Positions 1 through 5,151 of a DNA stretch of 5,151 bases are shown in pieces (within the stretch, counting starts at the first letter, position 1; each line of letters opens with the position of its first letter). A program made the translations under genes and the position numbers. The notes beneath the pieces are model-generated. The model was not told the origin of the DNA, made no database searches, and worked only from the letters and a program-made list of their open reading frames with translations. The stretch comes from Methanomassiliicoccaceae archaeon UBA480 (GTDB lineage Archaea; Thermoplasmatota; Thermoplasmata; Methanomassiliicoccales; Methanomethylophilaceae): contig DAXO01000073.1 in assembly GCA_002506425.1 (NCBI GenBank), positions 1-5,151 on the forward strand, written 5' to 3'.

Positions 1-3
1 GAC

Positions 4-33
4 GCCCTCTGCGGATGAGATTCCGCAGAGGGC
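4..33 (-). terminator. 12-bp inverted repeat downstream of ileS, candidate 3'-end hairpin
   Basis: Bases 4-15 (GCCCTCTGCGGA) are the exact reverse complement of 22-33, with a 6-base loop, giving a perfect 12-bp stem. It lies 43 bases past the ileS stop codon on the minus strand and is the strongest hairpin in the window. No T-run can be seen after it on the minus strand because the window ends three bases later. It could equally serve a converging plus-strand gene lying to the left, outside the window. The inverted repeat is certain; its role as terminator or 3'-processing/stability element is inferred from position. Confidence 0.5.
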
Positions 34-39
34 TGATGC

Positions 40-57
40 CCCCGCCTTCCGACGGGG
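40..57. other. Short GC-rich inverted repeat in the ileS 3' region
   Basis: CCCCG at 40-44 pairs with CGGGG at 53-57 around an 8-base loop. It is the middle one of three consecutive hairpins behind ileS. On the plus strand it is followed by a short TTTT at 65-68, so it could act as a weak terminator for a converging gene coming from the left; on the minus strand no T-run follows. Such a short stem can occur by chance in GC-rich DNA. Confidence 0.25.
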
Positions 58-68
58 CAAGTAGTTTT

Positions 69-86
69 CCGCGGATCACTCCGCGG
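69..86 (-). other. Hairpin enclosing the ileS stop codon
   Basis: CCGCGG at 69-74 and CCGCGG at 81-86 are complementary copies of the same palindrome, separated by six bases that contain the ileS TGA stop (78-76). On the transcript the stop codon would sit in the loop, and the 3' arm is followed by AAAACTAC. The repeat is seen directly. Whether it affects termination of translation or mRNA 3'-end stability is unknown, and an elongating ribosome would melt it. Confidence 0.35.
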
Positions 87-3024
87 GGGAGATGCCTATG
101 ACGATCTCCTTGCCGGTCACGTCCCAGGACTTGACCTCGGCTCCCTTCGGGTCATCGGTGAAGACGAGGGTCTTCGCCCTGACCTCGTTGGATATGTGGT
201 CCCTCCAGGTCTCGAAGAGCTCCACGAGGCGGTCCTCGGTCTTCACCTGGCAGTCAACGAACTGCTCCACGTTGAGCTTCAGGTCCTTGCGCATCTGCTG
301 GATCCTCCTGATGAGCTCCCTCGCATATCCCTCGGCTTCGATCTCCGGAGTGACACTGAAGTCGATGAAGAGGGCGCCCTCATCGAACTCGACGGGCTCC
401 ATGGCTCCGGACGAGGGGATTTCGTCCTTGCCGAGGTAGAGGACCTCCTTCACGTTGGCCTGATCCCTCAGGACGCCGTCGAATCTCTTCACGGCGCGGT
501 TGACGTCCGCGTCGTTTCCGCGGACCAGGATCCTGAGGAGGGGCCACCTGAGCTTGGAGCCCATCTTGGCCCTTTCGGCGGCAACGACGTCCACTATGTT
601 CTGGACGAGGCGGGTGCTGTGCTCGATATCCTCGTCGATCAGCGCTTCGTCGGCAACAGGCCAGTTTTCCATGTGGACGGACTGGAGCTTGCCTCCCATG
701 TGCTGGTAGACCTCCTCCGCTATATGCGGAGCTATGGGGGCGAGCACCAGAGCTGTCGCCATGATCGCGTAGTTCAGTGTGAAGTACGAAGCCTCCTTGT
801 CCTTCTCCATATCGGAGTCCTCGGACCAGGACCTGTCTCTAACGAGGCATACGTACCATCTCGAGAGGTCCTCGGTGATGTACTCGTCCATGACCCTTGC
901 CAGCTTGTGGAGCTCCCTCGTCTCGAGGAATTCTTTGGCGGCCTTCTTCATCTTCTCCGTCCTGGAGATCATCCATCTGTCCTCGTCGCGGAGGTACGGG
1001 GAGACCTCGGGGAGCGAATGCGCATCGGGGTCGTAGCCGTCGATGAGCATGTACGTGGATGCGAAGTTGACGACGTTCCAATAGGTGTTCAGGATCTTCC
1101 TGGCGTTCTTGGGACCGTCCTTCTGGAAGGCGGTGTCCTCCCAGGGCGCGTTGCTCTTGATGAGATAGAACCTGAGGGAATCCGCTCCGACCTGATCGAT
1201 GATCTCCAGCGGCTCGATGACATTGCCCAGGGATTTGGACATCTTCTGGCCCTTGGGGTCCAGCACCCATCCGTGCATCATGACCTCGTCATAGGGTGCG
1301 CGATCGAACGATATGACTCCGGCTCCAAGCTGGGAGTAGAACCATCCGCGGGTCTGGTCATGGGCCTCGACGATGAATCTGGGGGGCCACCATTTGTTGA
1401 ATTCCTCCTTGTTCTTCGGATATCCGAGGTCGGCCCAGGAGGCGACTCCCGAGTCGAACCAGACGTCCAGGACGTCGGGGACCCTGTGCATGGTGCCTCC
1501 GCATTCGGGGCACTTGAAGGTCACTCCGTCTATCCAGGGCCTGTGGGTGTCCATGCCCTCGGTGTATCCCTCGCCCTCCTTCAGCTCGTCGTACTGCCCG
1601 ACGACCTTCCTGGCTCCGCATGAGCACTCCCATACGGGCATCGGGATTCCCCAGTATCTCTGCCTCGAGATGCACCAGTCTCTGGCGCCCTCGACCCAGT
1701 TCCTCTCCCTAGTGGCTCCTGCCCAGGAGGGGACCCACTTGACGCGGTCGATCTCCTCGAGCATCTCATCTTTGACGTCAGGGATGGTGACGAACCACTG
1801 CCTGGTGTTCCTGTAGATGATCGGGGATTTGCATCTCCAGCAGTGGCCGTACCTGTGCTTGATCTTGCTGACGTTGTACATCAGGCCTCTCGAGTCCAGA
1901 TCCTTGATGACCTCGTCCGCGACGGTCTTGACCTTCTTGCCCGCCATCTGCGGGAACTCGTCGGTGTATCTTCCGGCCTCCGAGACGGGGCAGAACGGGG
2001 CTATGCCGTACCTCTTTCCGGTCTCGTAATCATCGGGTCCGTGGCCGGGTGCGGTGTGCACCAGTCCGGTGTTGTCCTTCTCGACGTAGTCTGCGGTGAC
2101 GACTTTCCATGTCCATTCGCTGGCAGGCGCTGCGGGGACGTCGAAGGGAGGCACGTACGGAGTGCCTTCGAGATCCTTCCCGGTCATCCTCTCGATGACC
2201 TCGTAGCTCTCGTATCCACCCTTCTGCATGACGTACTCGGCCTGCTCCTCGAGGATTATGACATCTTCGGAGCCTTTGGCGCCGGACATCCTGACCTTGG
2301 CATACTGGAAATCGGGATGGACCGCCACAGCCATGTTCGCTGCGAGGGTCCAAGGGGTCGTGGTCCATATAAGAAGGGATCCGGTTCCGTCCTTCAGGGG
2401 GAACCTGACCATGACGGAGGGGTCGGTCTCGTCCCAGTACTCTATCTCCGCCTCGGCTAGGGCGGTCTCGCATCTGGGGCACCAGGTGACGACCCTGCTG
2501 GCGGGCTTGAGGAGGTTCTTCTCGTGCGCTTTCTGAAGGGTCCACCAGGCGGATTCGATGTAGTCGAGTCTTATCGTCTGATAGGGGTGGTCCCAATCCA
2601 TCCATACTCCGAGCTGCTTGAACTGCTCGGTCATATCGGCATGAAGGCCCAGGGCGAATTCCCTGCAGGTATTGACGAACTTGTCGATACCGAGCTCTTC
2701 GATGTCCTTCTTGGAGTGCACGCCGATGTTCTTCTCCACCTTCACCTCGATTGGCAGGCCGTGCATGTCGAATCCGGGCTGGTCGCGGACGTTGTATCCG
2801 CACATCCTCCAGTATCTGATGAGGATGTCCTTGACGGTCTTGTTCATGGCCGTTCCTAGGTGGATCGCACCGGTGGTGTAGGGCGGTCCGTCGACGAAGT
2901 AGAAGTTCTCTCCGTTGGCACGGAGCTCCTTCGTCTTCCTGTAGGCATCGGTCTCCTTCCAGTATTTCTGGATGTCCTTCTCGATGCTCTTGGCGTCATA
3001 ATTGGGGCGGATCTGCTTTATCAT
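76..3024 (-). CDS. ileS: Isoleucyl-tRNA synthetase (IleRS), archaeal type, complete
   Basis: Cytoplasmic class Ia synthetase that charges tRNA-Ile with isoleucine using ATP and hydrolyses mischarged valine. The 982 residues run in family order. The Rossmann catalytic core carries PPYTTG followed by HLGT at 55-58 (the HIGH motif). The CP1 editing domain holds the threonine-rich TTTPWTL and the GLVHTAPGHGPDDY segment. RDWCISRQRYWGIP and DVWFDSG follow, then KMSKS at 594-598, and a helical anticodon-binding region makes up the rest. Cysteine pairs at 182/185, 395/398, 467/469 and 505/508 are candidate zinc ligands. The bacterial C-terminal zinc finger is absent; the protein ends in a WDVTGKEIVIGI-like segment, as in archaeal and eukaryotic enzymes. 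It is slightly shorter than many archaeal IleRS, which exceed 1000 residues. The ATG is chosen because GAGGG lies six bases upstream and the N-terminus aligns with the family. It has its own leader and probably its own promoter. Identification is very secure. Confidence 0.98.
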   Translation of the reverse strand: MIKQIRPNYDAKSIEKDIQKYWKETDAYRKTKELRANGENFYFVDGPPYTTGAIHLGTAMNKTVKDILIRYWRMCGYNVRDQPGFDMHGLPIEVKVEKNIGVHSKKDIEELGIDKFVNTCREFALGLHADMTEQFKQLGVWMDWDHPYQTIRLDYIESAWWTLQKAHEKNLLKPASRVVTWCPRCETALAEAEIEYWDETDPSVMVRFPLKDGTGSLLIWTTTPWTLAANMAVAVHPDFQYAKVRMSGAKGSEDVIILEEQAEYVMQKGGYESYEVIERMTGKDLEGTPYVPPFDVPAAPASEWTWKVVTADYVEKDNTGLVHTAPGHGPDDYETGKRYGIAPFCPVSEAGRYTDEFPQMAGKKVKTVADEVIKDLDSRGLMYNVSKIKHRYGHCWRCKSPIIYRNTRQWFVTIPDVKDEMLEEIDRVKWVPSWAGATRERNWVEGARDWCISRQRYWGIPMPVWECSCGARKVVGQYDELKEGEGYTEGMDTHRPWIDGVTFKCPECGGTMHRVPDVLDVWFDSGVASWADLGYPKNKEEFNKWWPPRFIVEAHDQTRGWFYSQLGAGVISFDRAPYDEVMMHGWVLDPKGQKMSKSLGNVIEPLEIIDQVGADSLRFYLIKSNAPWEDTAFQKDGPKNARKILNTYWNVVNFASTYMLIDGYDPDAHSLPEVSPYLRDEDRWMISRTEKMKKAAKEFLETRELHKLARVMDEYITEDLSRWYVCLVRDRSWSEDSDMEKDKEASYFTLNYAIMATALVLAPIAPHIAEEVYQHMGGKLQSVHMENWPVADEALIDEDIEHSTRLVQNIVDVVAAERAKMGSKLRWPLLRILVRGNDADVNRAVKRFDGVLRDQANVKEVLYLGKDEIPSSGAMEPVEFDEGALFIDFSVTPEIEAEGYARELIRRIQQMRKDLKLNVEQFVDCQVKTEDRLVELFETWRDHISNEVRAKTLVFTDDPKGAEVKSWDVTGKEIVIGISPAE

Positions 3025-3030
3025 CGCATT

Positions 3031-3035
3031 CCCTC
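3031..3035 (-). promoter_or_regulatory. Ribosome binding site of ileS
   Basis: GAGGG on the minus strand ends six bases before the ileS ATG, matching the anti-Shine-Dalgarno end of 16S rRNA at normal spacing. It fixes the start at 3024 and implies an ileS mRNA with a real 5' leader. Confidence 0.7.
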
Positions 3036-3042
3036 GAATCCT

Positions 3043-3067
3043 CGGGGTTTCTCATCCCCCGGGGTTT
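3043..3067 (-). other. GC-rich repeat and hairpin in the ileS leader
   Basis: The 8-base unit CGGGGTTT (plus strand) occurs twice, at 3043-3050 and 3060-3067, and the second copy adjoins the palindrome CCCCGGGG at 3057-3064. On the minus-strand transcript, CGGGG (3061-3057) can pair with CCCCG (3047-3043) around a 9-base loop, ending 7 bases before the GAGGG ribosome binding site. The repeats are seen directly. A role in controlling ileS translation is only a possibility. It does not resemble a T-box, which would be unexpected in archaea. Confidence 0.35.
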
Positions 3068-3090
3068 GCGGTCAGCCATCCCGCCAATTG

Positions 3091-3126
3091 TGATAAGTGT
3101 ATCGGACAGGAACGGATCGTATATGC
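3091..3126 (-). promoter_or_regulatory. Candidate ileS promoter (two TATA-like elements)
   Basis: In the otherwise GC-rich gap before ileS, the minus strand holds GCATATAC at 3126-3119 and ACTTATCA at 3098-3091. Either could be an archaeal TATA box. Initiation about 25 bases downstream would give 5' leaders of roughly 70 or 45 bases, both including the GAGGG site. Neither is a strong match to a TTTATATA-type box, so this is a positional guess supported by the local AT-richness. Confidence 0.3.
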
Positions 3127-3147
3127 AGAATGGATAGAAGTTGTTTG

Positions 3148-3165
3148 GACGGGCGCGAGCCCGTC
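3148..3165 (-). terminator. Hairpin one base after the small-protein stop codon, candidate terminator
   Basis: GACGGGC at 3148-3154 and GCCCGTC at 3159-3165 form a perfect 7-bp stem with a 4-base loop (TCGC on the minus strand). The stem begins one base after the TGA of the upstream 140-residue gene and lies before the candidate ileS promoter, as expected of a gene-end signal. The following minus-strand sequence is pyrimidine-containing (CAAACAACTTCT) but has no clean T-run, so efficient intrinsic termination is uncertain. Confidence 0.45.
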
Positions 3166-3166
3166 T

Positions 3167-3589
3167 TCAGGCGTCTTTGGGCTCACCGGCGACGAAAGTC
3201 GCGGTCACGGTGCCAGTCATGTCGCCGTAGTAGGCGGTCCACGTCAGGTCGTACTCCATGGAGTCGCCGTACTCGGACATATCCCCGCCGCTTGTGGCGG
3301 TGCCGTCCTCGTTCTGCCAGTGCCCGTTGCAGGTTATAGTTCCCGTCTGGGGGGCGAAGAGCTTCATGGTGCTGTCTGATTCGAAGACAATGGTGTCCCC
3401 GTCGAAGTATTCGGTCCCGCCGACGTAGCATCTGAGTCCGTCGTTCAGACTAAGCTTCAGCGACACCTTGTATCCGTCCGTTTCGGAGCCCGCTTCATCG
3501 CGGTCTTCTTCGGCCATGGCGTAGAATGCCGCCGCCGCGACCGCTATGATGACCGCGACGATGATTATGAGCTTGGATTTGGCATCCAT
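3167..3589 (-). CDS. Small membrane-anchored extracellular protein of unknown function
   Basis: I do not recognise this 140-residue protein as a named family. Residues 1-6 (MDAKSK) are short and basic, followed by a hydrophobic Ile/Val/Ala segment at about 7-25, which reads as an uncleaved signal anchor or N-terminal membrane helix. A short acidic linker (27-38, EEDRDEAGSE) leads to an outward domain of about 100 residues, rich in Thr, Gly, Asp and aromatics, with alternating beta-like strands such as YKVSLKLSLN, DTIVFES, TGTITCNG, EYDLTWTAYY and GTVTATFVAG. This suggests a small beta-sandwich on the cell surface. Cysteines 54 and 87 are the only two and could form a disulfide outside the cell. 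The start is the only one that includes the anchor. No Shine-Dalgarno sequence precedes it, but a TATA-like AT-rich element lies about 25 bases upstream, which would fit a leaderless mRNA. Its 5' end overlaps the tcdA open frame by 95 bases in another register. A hairpin follows the stop. Confidence 0.75.
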   Translation of the reverse strand: MDAKSKLIIIVAVIIAVAAAAFYAMAEEDRDEAGSETDGYKVSLKLSLNDGLRCYVGGTEYFDGDTIVFESDSTMKLFAPQTGTITCNGHWQNEDGTATSGGDMSEYGDSMEYDLTWTAYYGDMTGTVTATFVAGEPKDA

Positions 3590-4376
3590 AGTGAGCGGAT
3601 GGTTTCTCGGTACAAAATGGGATTCCGAGATGGATGATTATGCAAACCGACGATAACGGCATCCATCGTCTTCGACGGCCCAGGATATGCAGTATCGCTT
3701 CATTCGCAAGCGTCATGCCGGTCACCGCAGGAACGGTCGGCATGGATCCCAGGACGGACTTGCCGTGGTCGTCTCTTCCGCCCTCCACCTTGATGGGAGG
3801 CTCCTCGTTGTAGACGCAGGTGATCCTCGATGTGTCATAGCCTCTCAGACCCTTGCGTACAGCGGCCGCCACAGGGCATACGCGGGATTCCATTATCGGC
3901 GCCACACGGATGGTCTTCGTGTCCGTATGCAGTGCCGCCCCCATCGACGAGAACGTTCTGATCCCCTTCACCGATGCCGCTCTGAGCAGCGATATCTTGC
4001 ATCTGACGGTATCGATGGCATCTATGAGGATGTCGAAGTCCCCGTCCAGTATGGTGGGTATCGTGGAATCGTCGACATGCAGCTCCAGAGGCTCTATGTC
4101 TATGCCGGGATTGATGCTCCTGGCCCTTTCGCAGGCCACGACGGCCTTCGGGCGGCCCACGGTGTCTACGGTCGCGAGGATCTGACGGTTCAGGTTGCTG
4201 GCCTGGAAGATGTCTCCGTCCACTGTGCGGATCCTTCCTACTCCGGCTCTCACGAGTCCTTCGAGGGCGTATCCTCCGACAGCTCCGTTCCCGACCACTA
4301 TGGCGGAGGCTTCTCTCAGCCTTTCGACCCCTTCTTCTCCGAGAAGCAGTCCCGTCCTCTCGCTCATGCCTTCCAT
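3495..4376 (-). CDS. tcdA: TcdA-like ThiF/E1-fold tRNA t6A dehydratase, with an anomalous C-terminal tail
   Basis: ATP-dependent adenylating enzyme of the ThiF/MoeB fold. Its closest pattern is TcdA (CsdL/YgdL), which adenylates the carboxyl of t6A37 in ANN-reading tRNAs and cyclises it to ct6A. Visible features are the RTGLLLGEEG lead-in (7-16), the nucleotide loop GNGAVGG (29-35), VDGD (52-55), NLNRQ (61-65), K77 in GRPKA, DAID (119-122), the CPVAAAVRKGLR stretch (167-178) where E. coli TcdA has DPLAAKLRERL, and VYNEEPP (188-194). The paired CxxC zinc motif of ThiF/MoeB is missing, as in TcdA. The fold should end near residue 233; residues 234-293 are an Arg/His/Gly-rich tail that reads through apparent intergenic DNA into the next gene in another frame, and are probably not native. 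The ATG at 4376 is preferred over the one at 4367 because AGGAGG lies eight bases upstream of it. It overlaps tatD by 13 bases. It could instead be a HesA-like E1 for a ubiquitin-like or sulfur-carrier protein, but no partner gene is seen. Confidence 0.88.
   Translation of the reverse strand: MEGMSERTGLLLGEEGVERLREASAIVVGNGAVGGYALEGLVRAGVGRIRTVDGDIFQASNLNRQILATVDTVGRPKAVVACERARSINPGIDIEPLELHVDDSTIPTILDGDFDILIDAIDTVRCKISLLRAASVKGIRTFSSMGAALHTDTKTIRVAPIMESRVCPVAAAVRKGLRGYDTSRITCVYNEEPPIKVEGGRDDHGKSVLGSMPTVPAVTGMTLANEAILHILGRRRRWMPLSSVCIIIHLGIPFCTEKPSAHYGCQIQAHNHRRGHHSGRGGGILRHGRRRPR
3610..3618 (-). promoter_or_regulatory. Candidate TATA-like element for the small membrane protein gene
   Basis: ATTTTGTAC on the minus strand is centred about 25 bases upstream of the ATG at 3589. 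That is the spacing expected between an archaeal TATA box and its start point if transcription begins at the start codon. The gene lacks a Shine-Dalgarno sequence, which is consistent with leaderless transcription. The match to a consensus box is only partial; a second AT-rich patch (TTTGCATAAT, 3646-3637) is an alternative. Confidence 0.25.
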
Positions 4377-5068
4377 TCCGCTATCCTCCTCGCATTATCC
4401 AAAGAGAGCTCTATGAGCCTGTCCTCACGGATGCCGCATGATTCTGATAGTCTTTTTGCGAAGTCCCCCATCCCCGTGAAATCCTTGGGGACGGACGGGA
4501 AGTCAGACTCCAGCAGCAGCCTGTCCTCGGGTATCGCCGATACGAGCCTGAAGATTCTAGTGGCGGAGCGTCTCAGTATGCGGGGGTTGATGGAGAAATA
4601 GCATCCCATGTCCGTCAGCGGTCTGACGTAGCTTTCCGAACCGAACGAGTGGAGGATTACGGGGCCCGTGTTTTTCGTTCCGCGCAGGATCCCGAGGAGT
4701 TCCTCGTCGCATCCCGCGTTGTGGATCTGCACGGCCCTGTGTTCGTCCGCCGCTATTTCCAGCTGTTCTAAGAGGATCCTCCTTTGCAGACCGATCTCGT
4801 TTCTGAATCTGTCGAGTCCGATCTCTCCCACGCCTGCGTGCGGATCCTTCCTCAGAATGGACCTCAGCTCTTCTCCGGCTTCGGAACCGTATTCGTCGGC
4901 GTACCAGGGATGCACCCCGTAGAATCTAGTCAGGCGAGGATCATCGTTTTTCTGCAGTTCTTCCCAGTCTCTTCTGGAGGCAGCGCAGCAGAATAGGCAA
5001 GAAGCCTCGGAGCCGTCGTGATAGTTCGAATCGAATTCGATCGAATGGAGGTGGGCGTCTGCGAACAT
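4364..5068 (-). CDS. TatD-family metal-dependent hydrolase
   Basis: Amidohydrolase-superfamily TIM-barrel protein of the TatD type. Characterised members are divalent-metal-dependent nucleases (3'-5' exonuclease or AP-endonuclease activity) linked to DNA repair and quality control; the substrate here is not known. All expected metal ligands are present in order: HxH at H6/H8, E82 in GVGEIGLD, H116 in VQIHNAG, H140 in ILHSFGSES, and D189 in LLLESDFP. GVHPW (51-55) is also typical. The protein has 234 residues, somewhat short beside the usual 250-265, without loss of any motif. The start is secure because HxH must lie close to the N-terminus. No Shine-Dalgarno sequence precedes the ATG (GATTGATCG), so initiation may be leaderless; a weak CTCTAT at 5096-5091 lies at about the right distance. 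It appears to be the first gene of a unit with tcdA. Cluster-specific archaeal variants make a precise symbol unsafe. Confidence 0.93.
   Translation of the reverse strand: MFADAHLHSIEFDSNYHDGSEASCLFCCAASRRDWEELQKNDDPRLTRFYGVHPWYADEYGSEAGEELRSILRKDPHAGVGEIGLDRFRNEIGLQRRILLEQLEIAADEHRAVQIHNAGCDEELLGILRGTKNTGPVILHSFGSESYVRPLTDMGCYFSINPRILRRSATRIFRLVSAIPEDRLLLESDFPSVPKDFTGMGDFAKRLSESCGIREDRLIELSLDNARRIAEWKA
4385..4390 (-). promoter_or_regulatory. Ribosome binding site of tcdA, inside tatD
   Basis: A perfect AGGAGG lies in the last codons of tatD (the Arg-Arg of its ARRIAEWKA end), eight bases before the ATG at 4376. It selects that start over the in-frame ATG at 4367, which overlaps the tatD TGA as ATGA. 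The arrangement implies that the two genes share an mRNA and are translationally coupled. Confidence 0.75.
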
Positions 5069-5118
5069 CGATCAATCACGATCTGATGGCATAGAGCATC
5101 GTCTTCATTCGTTATCTG

Positions 5119-5145
5119 AGGTTCCGACTAGGACCTTCGGAACCT
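5119..5145. other. 9-bp inverted repeat upstream of tatD, at the window edge
   Basis: AGGTTCCGA at 5119-5127 is the exact reverse complement of 5137-5145, with a 9-base loop (CTAGGACCT). It lies about 50 bases upstream of the tatD ATG. It may be the 3'-end hairpin of a minus-strand gene just outside the window, or an operator-like site. No T-run follows on the minus strand (CAGATAACG). The repeat itself is certain; its role is not. Confidence 0.4.
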
Positions 5146-5151
5146 TGCCCC

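Noticed and set aside
196..1623. Long plus-strand open frame of about 475 codons antisense to ileS
   Set aside because: It lies entirely inside ileS, whose minus-strand protein matches a known family throughout. The antisense frame stays open because of the GC-biased codons of ileS, and its product shows no recognisable motif.
2030..2803. Minus-strand open frame of about 257 codons within ileS in another register
   Set aside because: An Arg-rich, low-complexity translation wholly within the IleRS catalytic and editing region is a frame shadow, not a nested gene.
4364..4376. Alternative tcdA start at 4367 (ATGA overlap with the tatD stop)
   Set aside because: ATGA junctions are common, but the AGGAGG lies 17 bases from that ATG and exactly 8 from the ATG at 4376, so the upstream start is better supported.
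3687..4601. Plus-strand open frame of about 304 codons antisense to tcdA and tatD
   Set aside because: It spans two genes with intact conserved motifs on the minus strand, has no family signature, and its translation is rich in His, Gly and Arg, as expected from an antisense shadow.
5024..5046. TCGAAT repeats and the palindrome ATCGAATTCGAT near the tatD start
   Set aside because: The repeats fall in codons for the Ile-Glu-Phe-Asp-Ser stretch of TatD and are explained by that coding; they are too short to call a repeat element.
5080..5123. Possible C/D-box sRNA on the plus strand (CTGATGG followed by CTGA)
   Set aside because: The C-box match has two mismatches to RTGATGA, no C'/D' pair is visible, and the flanks do not form a closing stem.
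5119..5151. Possible tRNA end at the window edge because of the GGTTCC stem
   Set aside because: The loop does not match the T-arm consensus GGTTCNANNCC, and no acceptor stem, CCA or anticodon arm can be built from the visible sequence.

Overview
The window reads as ordinary chromosomal sequence from a moderately GC-rich archaeon. All four genes lie on the minus strand, so transcription runs from high to low coordinates. The isoleucyl-tRNA synthetase has the archaeal form of the class Ia signature (PPYTTG then HLGT). The small protein has a lysine-flanked Ile/Val/Ala anchor of a kind common in archaeal cell-surface proteins, and ribosome binding sites are present at some genes and absent at others. 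A methanogen-like Thermoplasmata relative (Methanomassiliicoccales type) is my best guess from the look of the proteins. This is an inference, not something the sequence proves.

Layout in order of transcription: (1) 5069-5151, a short upstream stretch with a 9-bp inverted repeat at the window edge; (2) 4364-5068, a TatD-family metal-dependent hydrolase; (3) 3495-4376, a ThiF/E1-fold adenylating enzyme of the TcdA (CsdL/YgdL) type. Its start overlaps the tatD end by 13 bases, and it is served by a perfect AGGAGG inside tatD, so the two look translationally coupled; (4) 3167-3589, a 140-residue membrane-anchored, beta-rich protein of unknown function. Its first 95 bases overlap the tcdA open frame out of register, and a 7-bp hairpin follows its stop codon almost immediately; (5) 3025-3166, the ileS leader, with candidate TATA-like elements, a GC-rich hairpin and a GAGGG ribosome binding site; (6) 76-3024, a complete ileS; (7) 1-86, three successive inverted repeats at and behind the ileS stop, probably a 3'-end or terminator region.

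Functional reading: TcdA enzymes dehydrate t6A37 to cyclic t6A37 in tRNAs that read ANN codons, including tRNA-Ile, the substrate of the synthetase encoded two genes away. The pairing is suggestive but may be chance, because ileS appears to have its own leader. No mobile element, CRISPR array, tRNA or defence system is visible. The point most worth checking is the C-terminus of the TcdA-like protein. It runs about 60 residues past the normal end of the fold, through apparent intergenic DNA and into the next gene in another frame. That pattern suggests a lost stop, a frameshift or a sequence error.
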